36,877 nt of DNA from NCBI GenBank assembly GCA_051891855.1, contig JBJFFP010000052.1, positions 1 to 36,877 on the forward strand, given 5' to 3'. The notes beneath the pieces were generated by a model, which saw nothing but the letters and a program-made list of their open reading frames with translations, had not been told where the DNA came from and did not search any database. The stretch's first letter is position 1, and every line of letters starts with the position of its first letter. Origin of the DNA: SFDP01 sp051891855. Its GTDB lineage: Bacteria; Bacillota; Clostridia; Lachnospirales; Lachnospiraceae. Shown one piece after another: positions 6,711 to 14,519 of the stretch. Both the position numbers and the translations under genes were made by a program.

Positions 6711-7739
6711 CTATCCCAGCAGATACTTCAATCCAGGGATTCTTCTCAATACTAAAGTCAAGCTAAAAGAAAAAGCAAAAATACACATCACATAGATGCA
6801 ACAGGCAATTACACCAAAGGTTTTCTCACAAAGAACCAGATACAGGGGCAAAAAAATCTTCTGTCCGATATGTTCAACCAAATACATTCCAAATACGCAC
6901 CCACCCATTTTTTCTATTATATCCTGTAAAGATTTGTTTGTGCAGGCAATCCCCATTTTCTTTATTAGAGCAAAAACCAGTATTACGATAATTGGCCTGA
7001 AAACATCCAGCACTGCTTCCTGATATCCTCCTGAAAGTTGCCTGTTCCCCACTACCAGAATGGACGTCAATATAATTCCTGCCAAAATTCCAAAAATTAT
7101 TATTCTATAGGATAATTTGCTGTACCTACTTTCTTCTACCTTGTTTTCCAAATAATATCCCATAATAATATAAAAAACAGAATCATTTAGGATAAACAGG
7201 TCGATGGGAAGTACGAGTAAGCCCAGGGTATTGGCAAAAGCACCTCCTACCTTTAATATACCACAAAGGATGAGCAGATACCTTATCATATTCTCTGAAA
7301 GATTTCTGGCCAATACTCTGCTAAAAGGAAGTAACAGCAAAATTGCCAGATACTCATAGAGATACCAATAAGAAGGCTGAATATCTTTTTGTATTAATCG
7401 TTGCCCAAAGTTAATTAGGGAGAATGTACCCTGATTCCAAACTAAACACTGTAACGAATAAAGTAAAAAAGAAAATAGCACCAACACCATTACCATACGT
7501 ACTACTCTTTTCTTTATAACCATCTTCCAATCCTCTTCTCTGGAAATTAGAAGTGCCCCCGTAACCATCATAAAGAGGGGAACGTTAATTCGACAGATAG
7601 CAGAAATTAGAAGGGAACAAATGAAAGTAATTAAATTATCTGTATTACTGTAAAAAGTATAATATAAGTCTGAATGATTAAATATTACCAGCAGAATAGC
7701 AATAACCCTAATCCATTCCAAGTATATCTTTCTGTTCAT
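6711..7739 (-). CDS. Membrane acyltransferase (acyltransferase family 3)
   Basis: A 342-aa multi-pass membrane protein of the OafA/WecH-like acyltransferase family, which transfers acetyl or similar groups to sugars of surface polysaccharides or peptidoglycan. The N-terminus shows the family hallmark YLEWIRVIAILLVIFNHS, with the catalytic-type His at residue 22 in the first membrane segment, then PLFMMVTGALL, another conserved piece, and about ten hydrophobic segments. The C-terminus ends in RRIPGLKYLLG, typical of the family. GAGG about 9 nt before the ATG serves as RBS. The gene closely follows the broken small ORF and the 52-aa gene and may share their promoter at 8115-8143. It has no transfer role; as cargo it could modify the host surface, with possible effects on phage or lysozyme sensitivity (inference). 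Confidence 0.85.
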   Translation of the reverse strand: MNRKIYLEWIRVIAILLVIFNHSDLYYTFYSNTDNLITFICSLLISAICRINVPLFMMVTGALLISREEDWKMVIKKRVVRMVMVLVLFSFLLYSLQCLVWNQGTFSLINFGQRLIQKDIQPSYWYLYEYLAILLLLPFSRVLARNLSENMIRYLLILCGILKVGGAFANTLGLLVLPIDLFILNDSVFYIIMGYYLENKVEESRYSKLSYRIIIFGILAGIILTSILVVGNRQLSGGYQEAVLDVFRPIIVILVFALIKKMGIACTNKSLQDIIEKMGGCVFGMYLVEHIGQKIFLPLYLVLCEKTFGVIACCIYVMCIFAFSFSLTLVLRRIPGLKYLLG

Positions 7740-7750
7740 ATCCTATTTCC

Positions 7751-7883
7751 TCAATATTTTTCTATAAGTACATACCTAATTATTTCAATGTCTTCCTTAA
7801 TTTTTCCAGCAGCCTCTTCATTGACAAGAAGATATACAGAACACCACTTTCTTTTCTAAGGATTCAGAATCCATAGAACTCAT
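7751..7883 (-). pseudogene. Small frameshifted ORF downstream of the 52-aa gene
   Basis: ATG AGT TCT ATG GAT starts a frame reading SESLEKKVVFCISSC that stops at a TGA. The neighbouring frame continues from the same point as NEEAAGKIKEDIEIIRY and ends at 7751, at the RBS of the acyltransferase gene. Joining the two frames by a one-base shift would give a protein of about 44 aa. The upstream RBS is weak. It may be a decayed partner of the 52-aa protein, or chance. Confidence 0.3.
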
Positions 7884-7891
7884 CAAATCTC

Positions 7892-8050
7892 TTAACGACC
7901 AAAGTAAGACTTTAATTTTTCTTTGCCCTCCTCGTAAGAATTTGTTTTAACGACTTTTGTTGTTCTTGGCATATTCATAGCCTTAATTAATTTTTCACAA
8001 GTTTTATCATCCTTTATTACAAATGTTTTTGTGATTGATGATGTTGCCAT
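7892..8050 (-). CDS. Small conserved-looking protein (52 aa)
   Basis: A short gene with its own promoter (8115-8143) and a very strong ribosome binding site, AAAGGAGGAG, upstream of the ATG at 8048-8050. The 52-aa product begins MATSSITKTFVIKDD and ends EEGKEKLKSYFGR. It is basic, with alternating strand- and helix-like parts. Small Clostridia proteins with the same MxTSSITKxFVI start occur in mobile elements in my recollection, some annotated as antitoxin-like, but I cannot assign a function. The next frame downstream (7751-7883) looks broken, so if this was a toxin-antitoxin pair only the upstream member is intact. Confidence 0.7.
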   Translation of the reverse strand: MATSSITKTFVIKDDKTCEKLIKAMNMPRTTKVVKTNSYEEGKEKLKSYFGR

Positions 8051-8114
8051 TTAAACTCCTCCTTTCGAGCCTTTCTGTTCTATATTTTCAGAAAGTCTTA
8101 TCCTTATTCCATTT

Positions 8115-8143
8115 ATTATATGCCTTTCTGCCATTCTTAACAA
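8115..8143 (-). promoter_or_regulatory. Promoter of the 52-aa gene/cargo operon
   Basis: On the - strand TTGTTA (8138-8143) is separated by exactly 17 bp from a perfect TATAAT (8115-8120), 65 bp upstream of the 52-aa gene start. It likely also serves the acyltransferase. Confidence 0.65.
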
Positions 8144-8238
8144 TATTTTTTTCAAAAAATTACACCAATGTACTTATACCACCATGTGATACTCCCCATA
8201 GCTAAAGCAGGGGGATTTATTTAGTATTGCTACTTTCC

Positions 8239-8500
8239 AGCCTATAGGCTGAATAAGGCCGGAAACGGCCAGATGTGTTTTAAACAATCCGCCTATGCGG
8301 ATTAAAACACGTTCCTTAAGGCCGGAAACGGCCAAATGTGTTTTGGACAAATCCGCCTATGCGGATTAAAACACTCTTCCAAATCGGAGTATTTGGAAGA
8401 ATAGCAAGCAACGCAAGTGGATAGCCACTTACACCATTCGCTGAAAATTTACATTGTAAATTTTCGCTCATTTTGCTTGTTGGGGCACATCCCCAAACCC
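8239..8500. other. oriT: Hairpin array, candidate oriT
   Basis: A dense series of inverted repeats next to the relaxase gene. In order: the palindrome AGCCTATAGGCT (8239-8250); two tandem 56/57-bp units (8255-8310 and 8318-8374), each with GGCCG-GAAA-CGGCC, then GTGTTTT closing on AAAACAC around AATCCGC-CTAT-GCGGATT; a 10-bp stem TCTTCCAAAT/ATTTGGAAGA (8375-8400); AAGTGG-ATAG-CCACTT (8415-8430); an 11-bp stem GAAAATTTACA/TGTAAATTTTC (8443-8465); and TTGGGG-CACAT-CCCCAA (8480-8496). Mobilisation origins are built this way and usually lie beside mob genes. The nick site cannot be identified by eye. A structured non-coding RNA is an alternative. Confidence 0.5.
8255..8374. repeat. Two tandem hairpin units (56 and 57 bp)
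   Basis: Unit 1 (8255-8310) and unit 2 (8318-8374) are nearly identical direct repeats differing at a few positions in the middle (TTTTAAACAATCC versus TTTTGGACAAATCC). Each contains the same three stems, and the changes fall in unpaired positions, so the structure is kept. Confidence 0.85.
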
Positions 8501-8538
8501 CTTCCATTTTTCTATTTTTGAAAGCAACAGAAAAATGA

Positions 8539-8632
8539 TTTTTTGCCTTTTTTCTTCTCAAATTAATTTTGAAAAAATGGCAAAAAAATAAAATCATAGC
8601 AGCTCCATAAAAAGAGAAAACTATGATTTTAT
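8539..8632 (-). terminator. Terminator(s) of the relaxase operon
   Basis: Six nt past the relaxase stop, a perfect 12-bp inverted repeat (8588-8599 with 8621-8632) is followed, in the - direction, by a T-run (8582-8588). A second AT-rich stem, TTTTTTGCC...GGCAAAAAA (8539-8587, one bulge), follows directly. Together they should end - strand transcription before the oriT-like array. Confidence 0.7.
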
Positions 8633-8638
8633 CAAAAA

Positions 8639-10075
8639 CTATCTCAGGTCTTTTCTCTGCTGGTCTGTATTTTTCTCCGGCTCAACATCATCCTGTTTTT
8701 TCTCATTTTCCAAATTTTGTTCCAGAGAATATTCTATATTTTTCTTAATAACATCCAGCTCTGACTTCCTCGCTTTTACTTCTTTAAGACAAGTATCTAT
8801 TTTAGCCTTTTCTCCCTTCAGTTCCCTATACTCTTCAAACAACTTACGAAGATCTAAATCATCAGGATTAATTTCATTTTTTTCAAAATAGATTAAAGAA
8901 GCTTTGTACTGAATAATCGCCTCTTCATTATTTTTATAAAACTCCTGCTTATCCCTCACAGACAAAGACTTGATAAATGTGTACTTATTCTTTTTATAAT
9001 TTTGTGTAAATTTGATTTTTTCACTTAAGTCCAACATTTCAAGAGACAGCTTCTTTTTACTTTTCCTTAAATAATCATATTCTGCAGTTGCTGCGGAGTA
9101 ATGGACTTGAAATTCTTCCGGAGTTTTTAAATTATGTTGAATTAAATAATTCATCGTTTTTACCATAGTGTTGATATTGCTTTTAATCAGTGCCTGCTCG
9201 TAACCCTTAGATTGCTGTGCTTTAATATTTTTTGAAATATCAACAATAAGATTTATTTTACGATTACGATTCTCTTTCTGAGCAAAAGGTGTTCTATGCT
9301 CCTTTTTCTTATTTATCTCTATTCCGGAAGCTTTCTGAATTTCTTTATTTTCAATTCTCTGCCGAATTGCCTCTTCCGTATAAATTTCACCTATCCTTTT
9401 CCCACGGCAAAACCTTTCCTGGCCGGGGGCACGAAAAGCAATATGCTTCCCCTGTTTTATTTCATATCCCTCTAATTCCATTAAACTGCAAAATTCATCA
9501 AAGCTTGAACTTTTTGCAATGACTGAATCGATCATATGCTGAATATTCTGCTTCCATGAATCATTCTCTTTTCGCTTGCTATATTCATATTTTCCCTGAC
9601 CTCTTTTCCCGGAGAACTTTTCAATAATTGAAAGATTATTCTCTTTACAGATTTTATCATTAATCTGGCGAATCCTTTCCTTCTCCCTGGAACCATAGTG
9701 GTACTTTCTGCGATCAACAAAACTGGTGGCATTGAAAACAATATGGTTATGAAGATGTTCTCCATCCGTATGCGTGGCAATAACAAACTCATACTTTCCA
9801 TTGGTCACTTTTGCAGCAAATTCTTTGCCAAGCTCCAATGCCTTTTCAGGAGATATTTCATCCCGGGGAGAAAAGGATTGTATTAAGTGATAAGCAATTC
9901 TATTTCCGTTTTTGCTTCCCTTTTCTGCCGTAATCCTCATTTCAATATCTGCTGTCTCAGGCGTACAGCCAAAAGAAGATACCAGTAATCCCCTGTCTGT
10001 TTTCTCCGGATTTACAATATAGTCAATCACTTTATTTAAAGTAGACTTGATTGCAACAATTTTTGAAATAGCCAT
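8639..10075 (-). CDS. Relaxase/mobilization nuclease (MobA/MobL type)
   Basis: Nicks the ICE at oriT and stays covalently bound to the 5' end, leading the strand into the secretion channel. The protein is 478 aa. The Relaxase domain (PF03432-like) covers about residues 1-240. Tyr19 in VIDYIVNPEKT is the likely catalytic tyrosine. AYHLIQSFSP is the conserved motif II-like piece, and the histidine triad is HTDGEHLHNH (His102, Glu106, His107, His109, His111). The C-terminal half is Lys/Glu-rich and predicted coiled coil, ending in a disordered acidic tail. The gene follows mobC by 12 bp and ends at a strong terminator, after which the hairpin array lies. A clean ATG starts the frame, with GAGGAAAAGC just upstream. 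Confidence 0.93.
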   Translation of the reverse strand: MAISKIVAIKSTLNKVIDYIVNPEKTDRGLLVSSFGCTPETADIEMRITAEKGSKNGNRIAYHLIQSFSPRDEISPEKALELGKEFAAKVTNGKYEFVIATHTDGEHLHNHIVFNATSFVDRRKYHYGSREKERIRQINDKICKENNLSIIEKFSGKRGQGKYEYSKRKENDSWKQNIQHMIDSVIAKSSSFDEFCSLMELEGYEIKQGKHIAFRAPGQERFCRGKRIGEIYTEEAIRQRIENKEIQKASGIEINKKKEHRTPFAQKENRNRKINLIVDISKNIKAQQSKGYEQALIKSNINTMVKTMNYLIQHNLKTPEEFQVHYSAATAEYDYLRKSKKKLSLEMLDLSEKIKFTQNYKKNKYTFIKSLSVRDKQEFYKNNEEAIIQYKASLIYFEKNEINPDDLDLRKLFEEYRELKGEKAKIDTCLKEVKARKSELDVIKKNIEYSLEQNLENEKKQDDVEPEKNTDQQRKDLR

Positions 10076-10087
10076 ATGCTTTTCCTC

Positions 10088-10426
10088 TTATAAAACCTGA
10101 TAAAATGTCTTTCTAAGCATCCTCCAGATTAAATCAATGTCCTCCTGCAGCTCGTCAACATCATTTTTTAATACCTGGTTACTACTATTAACCTTATGGG
10201 CAATCTGATTAATATTATTTCCGATTTTATTAATCTCGTAAGCCAACTCTTTAATTTCCCTGTAATTCACATTGATGATATAACCATTGATAGCAGCCTC
10301 TACTATATATTCCCGGAGGGAATTTTTTCCTGATGCTTTATATCGTTCCTGGATCATTTTTTTCTCATAATCCGTCAAACGAATATTAACCTGTGCACCC
10401 CTCAATCTAAAGCTTTCCTTTTGCAT
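10088..10426 (-). CDS. mobC: MobC-like relaxosome accessory protein
   Basis: A 112-aa DNA-binding helper of the relaxase that helps open oriT. The N-terminus has a ribbon-helix-helix-like part (VNIRLTDYEKKMIQERYKAS) and the C-terminus carries the typical MobC region NKIGNNINQIAHKVN followed by a helical tail. I start at the ATG 10424-10426 because AAAGGGAACAG lies directly before it. The frame is open upstream to 10471, but that extension runs through a strong terminator hairpin (10442-10471). The gene is 12 bp upstream of the relaxase, so the two are translated together. Confidence 0.88.
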   Translation of the reverse strand: MQKESFRLRGAQVNIRLTDYEKKMIQERYKASGKNSLREYIVEAAINGYIINVNYREIKELAYEINKIGNNINQIAHKVNSSNQVLKNDVDELQEDIDLIWRMLRKTFYQVL

Positions 10427-10441
10427 TCTGTTCCCTTTCAT

Positions 10442-10471
10442 AAAAAATAGTGAGGAGCCGAAGCTCCCCAC
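10442..10471 (-). terminator. Intrinsic terminator/attenuator upstream of mobC
   Basis: In the - direction a 9-bp stem GTGGGGAGC-TTCG-GCTCCTCAC (one G-T pair, UUCG tetraloop) is followed by TATTTTTTA. It lies between the ATPase gene and mobC, so it should limit read-through from the long transfer operon into the mob genes. Confidence 0.8.
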
Positions 10472-10485
10472 CTTCTCTCTTTCAT

Positions 10486-12414
10486 CTAGCGTTCATTAAC
10501 GGCTTTCTGCAGTTCATTCGGATTCCTCTCAGAAGCTTCTATTTTGCTCAAATTAGCCTCTAATTTACTTCTGACAGACTTTTTATCGTCTATGTGACTT
10601 TCTGCCCTTTTATGAGCCAATTCGGCCGATTTCAGCATTTTATCCGGAAGAATAAATCTATCTACAAACTCATCTATATCATTTTGAGGAATAGTAGAAA
10701 AATCCATATTGTAATCCTCTCCGCTTACAACAAAAGGAACCTTCCCCTCCACGGTAATCTCCAGAGAGTTATTCTGCAATACATCAACTTTAAAAGGTAA
10801 TTCATTCCGGCTCCTGTTGGCTCCTTCAGCTGCATAGGTTCCATTGATCGGAAGATAATCTGCGAATAAATTCAAATCATTTTCTGCTTTAGTAATATAA
10901 AAAGCCTTTTTCTTATAGTTGTATTTCGCTCCATTTTTCTTCAGCTGCTCAACAGCCTTTTTAAAATCATCACTCTCCATATGTGGGATATTTAAATAAA
11001 TCGGTGTGATATCCTTCCCGGATTCCACTTCAAACCGTGTAGTATTTTCATATCTGTTTGTTTCCGGGTTAAGCTTCCGAATATAGCAGCTATGGAATTT
11101 CATCTCTTCTGTCCTGGTCATATTCCAGCGCTGCAGTTTCGTAAGGAGGTTCTCAGGACTGTTTCCAAAAATAACCGTAGGCTTATTTGTTGACTTTTTC
11201 AGATAGGCATATGCCTGGTAAGATTCTTCATGATGCTGAAAGGATTCTTTTGATTTATCCTGCGCACTGTTAATCCTGCTAAAGGTAACTTCAATTTTTT
11301 CTGACAATTTATCAACCGTTTTATGGTTAAAATTACCATAGAAAATATCATTTTCATCAAGAATATCTCTGATCTGCTGATCCTTTTGAATACTTTCTTC
11401 CCGATTTTCCATACGTCCTTCCTGGATGAACTCTTCACCACGGTGAACAAAAAAATTAAAATTCTCATACTGTTTATATAGGCTGCTGATTGCCTTTGCA
11501 TATTCCGGATCCTGCTCCTTCATATAGACCGGATTTAATAAAATTGAGGCATCCGTAACAATAATATCCACCTTTCCTATAAAACGATCAAGGCGCTTAA
11601 GCTGCTCTTCCAAAATATGTAACTGATGTTCCTTGCTTCCATCCAACAATTCCGGATGATCGTATACCAGCTCTTTTGCATATTCAGGAACATATTCTGC
11701 TACATATCCCTTTTTCTTAAGTTCAGCCACTGTGGAGAGACAAGCAGTTGTTTTACCGGCGCCGGGGCCGGCATAAGCATTTACCACAAGTGTCTTTTTC
11801 CCAGAGGTTTTTTCCAGTGTTTTTAATTTTTCTTCGTGCTGTTTAAGATAACCTTCCATGTCATTTAATCCACTGTCATAAAGCTGGGACAAAGAAGAAG
11901 TATCCCCCTGAATAAAATTCTCTTGACGCTCCCTTACTTTTCCCTCTACCAATTCAACTTGCTGCACCTCTAAAACTTCCTTTGTCGTAGCCGATAGCTC
12001 CCCATATATTTTTAAATCCATATCAACTAATGCCTGGCAGCTTTTAATTTTTTCCTCCTGGAGTTTCATCTGCTGTACATCTGTCTGAAATATCTCCGAA
12101 AATTTTTCAACATACATTGTCCTATTTTTTTCATTTTGGATGAGCATCTCTGAATCTGCACGTAGTGACTTCAACATTTCTAAATTATGCTCTTCAACGG
12201 CAGCTTGAATCTCTAAAAGCAGCTTGCATGCCTCATGAAGAAAGTCATTCCCCTCATATTCTTGGAGAAACGCCTGATATTCTTCATAATAATCCCCTGC
12301 CAGCTGTAATATCGAAGCATGGTTTTTATCTCGCTCTGGTCGCTGTGCATATTTTTCCAGATAAATTGACAATCCATCATAGAAACCTGTGAAGCTTTCA
12401 ATATAATTATTCAT
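10486..12414 (-). CDS. P-loop ATPase with DUF5710-like C-terminal domain
   Basis: A 642-aa protein. Residues 1-200 are helical and coiled coil. The P-loop is AGPGAGKTT at about 215-223, followed by a Walker B-like DIIVTDAS (283-290). The arrangement with YVPEYAKELV and KEHQLHILEEQLKRLD resembles NadR-like or phage AAA_28 nucleotide kinases rather than AAA+ remodelling ATPases. Around residues 470-505, YLNIPHMESDDFKKA to KYNYKKKAFYI looks like a DUF5710-type domain, also found in primase- and topoisomerase-associated proteins of conjugative elements. The tail is charged. GGAGG seven nt before the ATG supports the start. It sits between topB and mobC. The substrate is unknown; a role in DNA or nucleotide processing during transfer is inferred. 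Confidence 0.7.
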   Translation of the reverse strand: MNNYIESFTGFYDGLSIYLEKYAQRPERDKNHASILQLAGDYYEEYQAFLQEYEGNDFLHEACKLLLEIQAAVEEHNLEMLKSLRADSEMLIQNEKNRTMYVEKFSEIFQTDVQQMKLQEEKIKSCQALVDMDLKIYGELSATTKEVLEVQQVELVEGKVRERQENFIQGDTSSLSQLYDSGLNDMEGYLKQHEEKLKTLEKTSGKKTLVVNAYAGPGAGKTTACLSTVAELKKKGYVAEYVPEYAKELVYDHPELLDGSKEHQLHILEEQLKRLDRFIGKVDIIVTDASILLNPVYMKEQDPEYAKAISSLYKQYENFNFFVHRGEEFIQEGRMENREESIQKDQQIRDILDENDIFYGNFNHKTVDKLSEKIEVTFSRINSAQDKSKESFQHHEESYQAYAYLKKSTNKPTVIFGNSPENLLTKLQRWNMTRTEEMKFHSCYIRKLNPETNRYENTTRFEVESGKDITPIYLNIPHMESDDFKKAVEQLKKNGAKYNYKKKAFYITKAENDLNLFADYLPINGTYAAEGANRSRNELPFKVDVLQNNSLEITVEGKVPFVVSGEDYNMDFSTIPQNDIDEFVDRFILPDKMLKSAELAHKRAESHIDDKKSVRSKLEANLSKIEASERNPNELQKAVNER

Positions 12415-12427
12415 TTAACTTCCTCCA

Positions 12428-14488
12428 TTATCCTCTCTTATTTGCAAATAAAAAACCCACTTTAAATTCTGAATCCAGAATCAAATGAGCATCAAATCTC
12501 TTCCCGCTTTTTCCTTTAAACCCCTTAATCAGACCGGTTTTTTTCTTTTCTAACAGTTCTTTAATCGTAGCATCTGAAATTGTCTTGCCGGCAATAGTTG
12601 TCCATACAGAAAAATCACAGTTAGGATTCTGATTGTACCCGGGACAATACCAATTTGCTTTTCCATGTCTTAATTCCCGTCCACATTTAGGACATTTTCC
12701 TACGCTGGCCGCCTGTACAATCTTTGTTGAATTATTTTGAAAAGCTTCTTTGTTTTTCTTGATTTCGTTAATTAATCCTTCCAAAAACTCTTCTTTAGAC
12801 AGCTCTCCGGAATTCACCTTTTGCAGATTCATTTCAAATTTAATGGTCAACTCCGGGGATTTTAACTCCATAGGAATCAGCTGAAGAAATTTCCTTCCTA
12901 GCTCCGTTGTCATATACTTTCCCTTCTCCAGCTGCAGAAACTTTCGGTCAATCAAAGTTTGGATAATACTGGCACTCGTCGCTGAAGTACCTATTTTATA
13001 TTTACCCATGAGTTTGGTAATGTTCCCTGGAGTGTATCGTGCTTTAGGTTTTGTTTTATCTTCTTTTAAAACCACCTTATCCAAGCTTATTTCCATTCCT
13101 TCTTTCAATTCCGGAATAAGCTGCAGCTCCTTATCTTTAGATGATTTTTTAGATAAAATCCGATAAATGCTTTTATATCCTAAGTCAACGATGGTTGTCC
13201 CGGATGAAAAAAATCGCTTCTCTCCTACTTTAATTGTAACCTCCGTTGTCTCATATCGATAAGCCGGAAAAAAAATTGCCAAAAGACTTACTACAACTTC
13301 ATCAAAGCAGTTGCGTTCTTCTTCTGACAAGTTTTGATATCTTTTCTCAATATCATCATTTATGGTAGGAATCAGTGCATGATGATCTGATACCTTATTA
13401 TCATTAAAATACGCTTTGTCCATCGCCAGAGAAGATAGGTCAATCTTATCAACGTACTCTTTAAATTTTCCAAAAGCACAGCTCTTAATATGCTCTCCTA
13501 TTTCATGATATAAATCTGTAGACAAGTACCGGCTATCTGTTCTGGGATAGGACATTATTTTGTGAGTTTCATAAAGTCTCTGTGCTATTTCCAATGTTTT
13601 ATCCGGTGTATAACCATACTTTTTTCCCATGGCACTCTGTAGCTCAGATAAATTATATAATGCCGGAGCTTTATTTTGTTTCATCTCCTTTTGGCACTTT
13701 TCTACAACTCCTGACTGCTTTTGGCAGTCCATGAGCTGCTGATCAGCAATATCCTTTTGTAGATATTTAATAATTTTACCCTCAGCATCAATTTCTGTTC
13801 CTGAAAACCCTTTGCTATATGTAGCTACAATAGTCCAATATGGCTGCGACTTGAAATTTTCATTTTCCTGATCTCGTATATAAATGAGATTAAGAAGCGG
13901 TGTCTGGCATCGGCCATAGCTTAGTACCGTTCCGTACCCTCCATAGAGCAAGGTCAAAAGTCTGGTATAGTTATAGCCGTAGATTTGATCTGCAATAGCC
14001 CTGGTCTCAGCTTCACGCAGTAAATTGACAAATTCCGGTTCTTTTTCATCGTGCAAATGGGCAAATGCTTCCCGTATTGCCTGATCAGTCAATGACGAAG
14101 CCCATAATAGCTTTACCGGTAATTTATTTCCGGCCATCCTATATATCCAGGCCTGAATCAATAATCCTTCACGACCTGCATCCCCCGCATTGATTAAAGT
14201 ATCTACATCCTTTCGTTGGATTAATTCTTTAATTACTTTGAATCTTCCCCTTTGATTTGTTATAACTTTAAGGCCATTATCGTATGGCAGCGGTAACTTA
14301 TCCATTTCCCATCGTTTATATTCTTCATCCACATCTTCAGGATCCTTTAGCCTAATCAGATGTCCTGCGGCCCAAGTAACAATGTATTGATCGTTCTCAA
14401 GATAATCCTTATTTCCATTTGTTACGCCCAGTACCCTGGCAATATCTTTTCCTGCAGATGGTTTTTCTGCTATGATTAATGTTTTCAT
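12428..14488 (-). CDS. topB: DNA topoisomerase III
   Basis: A type IA topoisomerase, 686 aa, that relaxes and decatenates element DNA during replication or transfer. The N-terminal TOPRIM domain opens with MKTLIIAEKPSAGKDIA. The acidic motif is GDAGREG, the form usual in ICE TopB rather than DADREG. The active-site tyrosine is Tyr314 in SYPRTDSRYL. After residue 600 a single zinc ribbon CPKCGRE with CPGYNQNPNC follows, then a partial toprim-C-like tail ending at the stop. The ATG at 14486-14488 is preceded by AAGGAGAAACGT; the frame is open 40 codons further up but that extension is not topoisomerase-like and overlaps the neighbouring gene. It is the first of the DNA-processing genes after the surface-protein block. 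Confidence 0.93.
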   Translation of the reverse strand: MKTLIIAEKPSAGKDIARVLGVTNGNKDYLENDQYIVTWAAGHLIRLKDPEDVDEEYKRWEMDKLPLPYDNGLKVITNQRGRFKVIKELIQRKDVDTLINAGDAGREGLLIQAWIYRMAGNKLPVKLLWASSLTDQAIREAFAHLHDEKEPEFVNLLREAETRAIADQIYGYNYTRLLTLLYGGYGTVLSYGRCQTPLLNLIYIRDQENENFKSQPYWTIVATYSKGFSGTEIDAEGKIIKYLQKDIADQQLMDCQKQSGVVEKCQKEMKQNKAPALYNLSELQSAMGKKYGYTPDKTLEIAQRLYETHKIMSYPRTDSRYLSTDLYHEIGEHIKSCAFGKFKEYVDKIDLSSLAMDKAYFNDNKVSDHHALIPTINDDIEKRYQNLSEEERNCFDEVVVSLLAIFFPAYRYETTEVTIKVGEKRFFSSGTTIVDLGYKSIYRILSKKSSKDKELQLIPELKEGMEISLDKVVLKEDKTKPKARYTPGNITKLMGKYKIGTSATSASIIQTLIDRKFLQLEKGKYMTTELGRKFLQLIPMELKSPELTIKFEMNLQKVNSGELSKEEFLEGLINEIKKNKEAFQNNSTKIVQAASVGKCPKCGRELRHGKANWYCPGYNQNPNCDFSVWTTIAGKTISDATIKELLEKKKTGLIKGFKGKSGKRFDAHLILDSEFKVGFLFANKRG

Positions 14489-14519
14489 ACGTTTCTCCTT
14501 ATTTAAGTAAATTAATAGA

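Noticed and set aside
8255..8374. Possible CRISPR array from the tandem hairpin units
   Set aside because: Only two units, spacing of 7 nt, no cas genes; they are structural repeats.
8316..8597. 93-aa - strand ORF across the hairpin array
   Set aside because: It reads through inverted repeats and has no RBS; the product is a by-product of the repeats.
14020..14200. TOPRIM motif GDAGREG lacking the second Asp
   Set aside because: At first it looked like an inactivated enzyme, but this variant is usual among TopB proteins of Tn1549-type elements.
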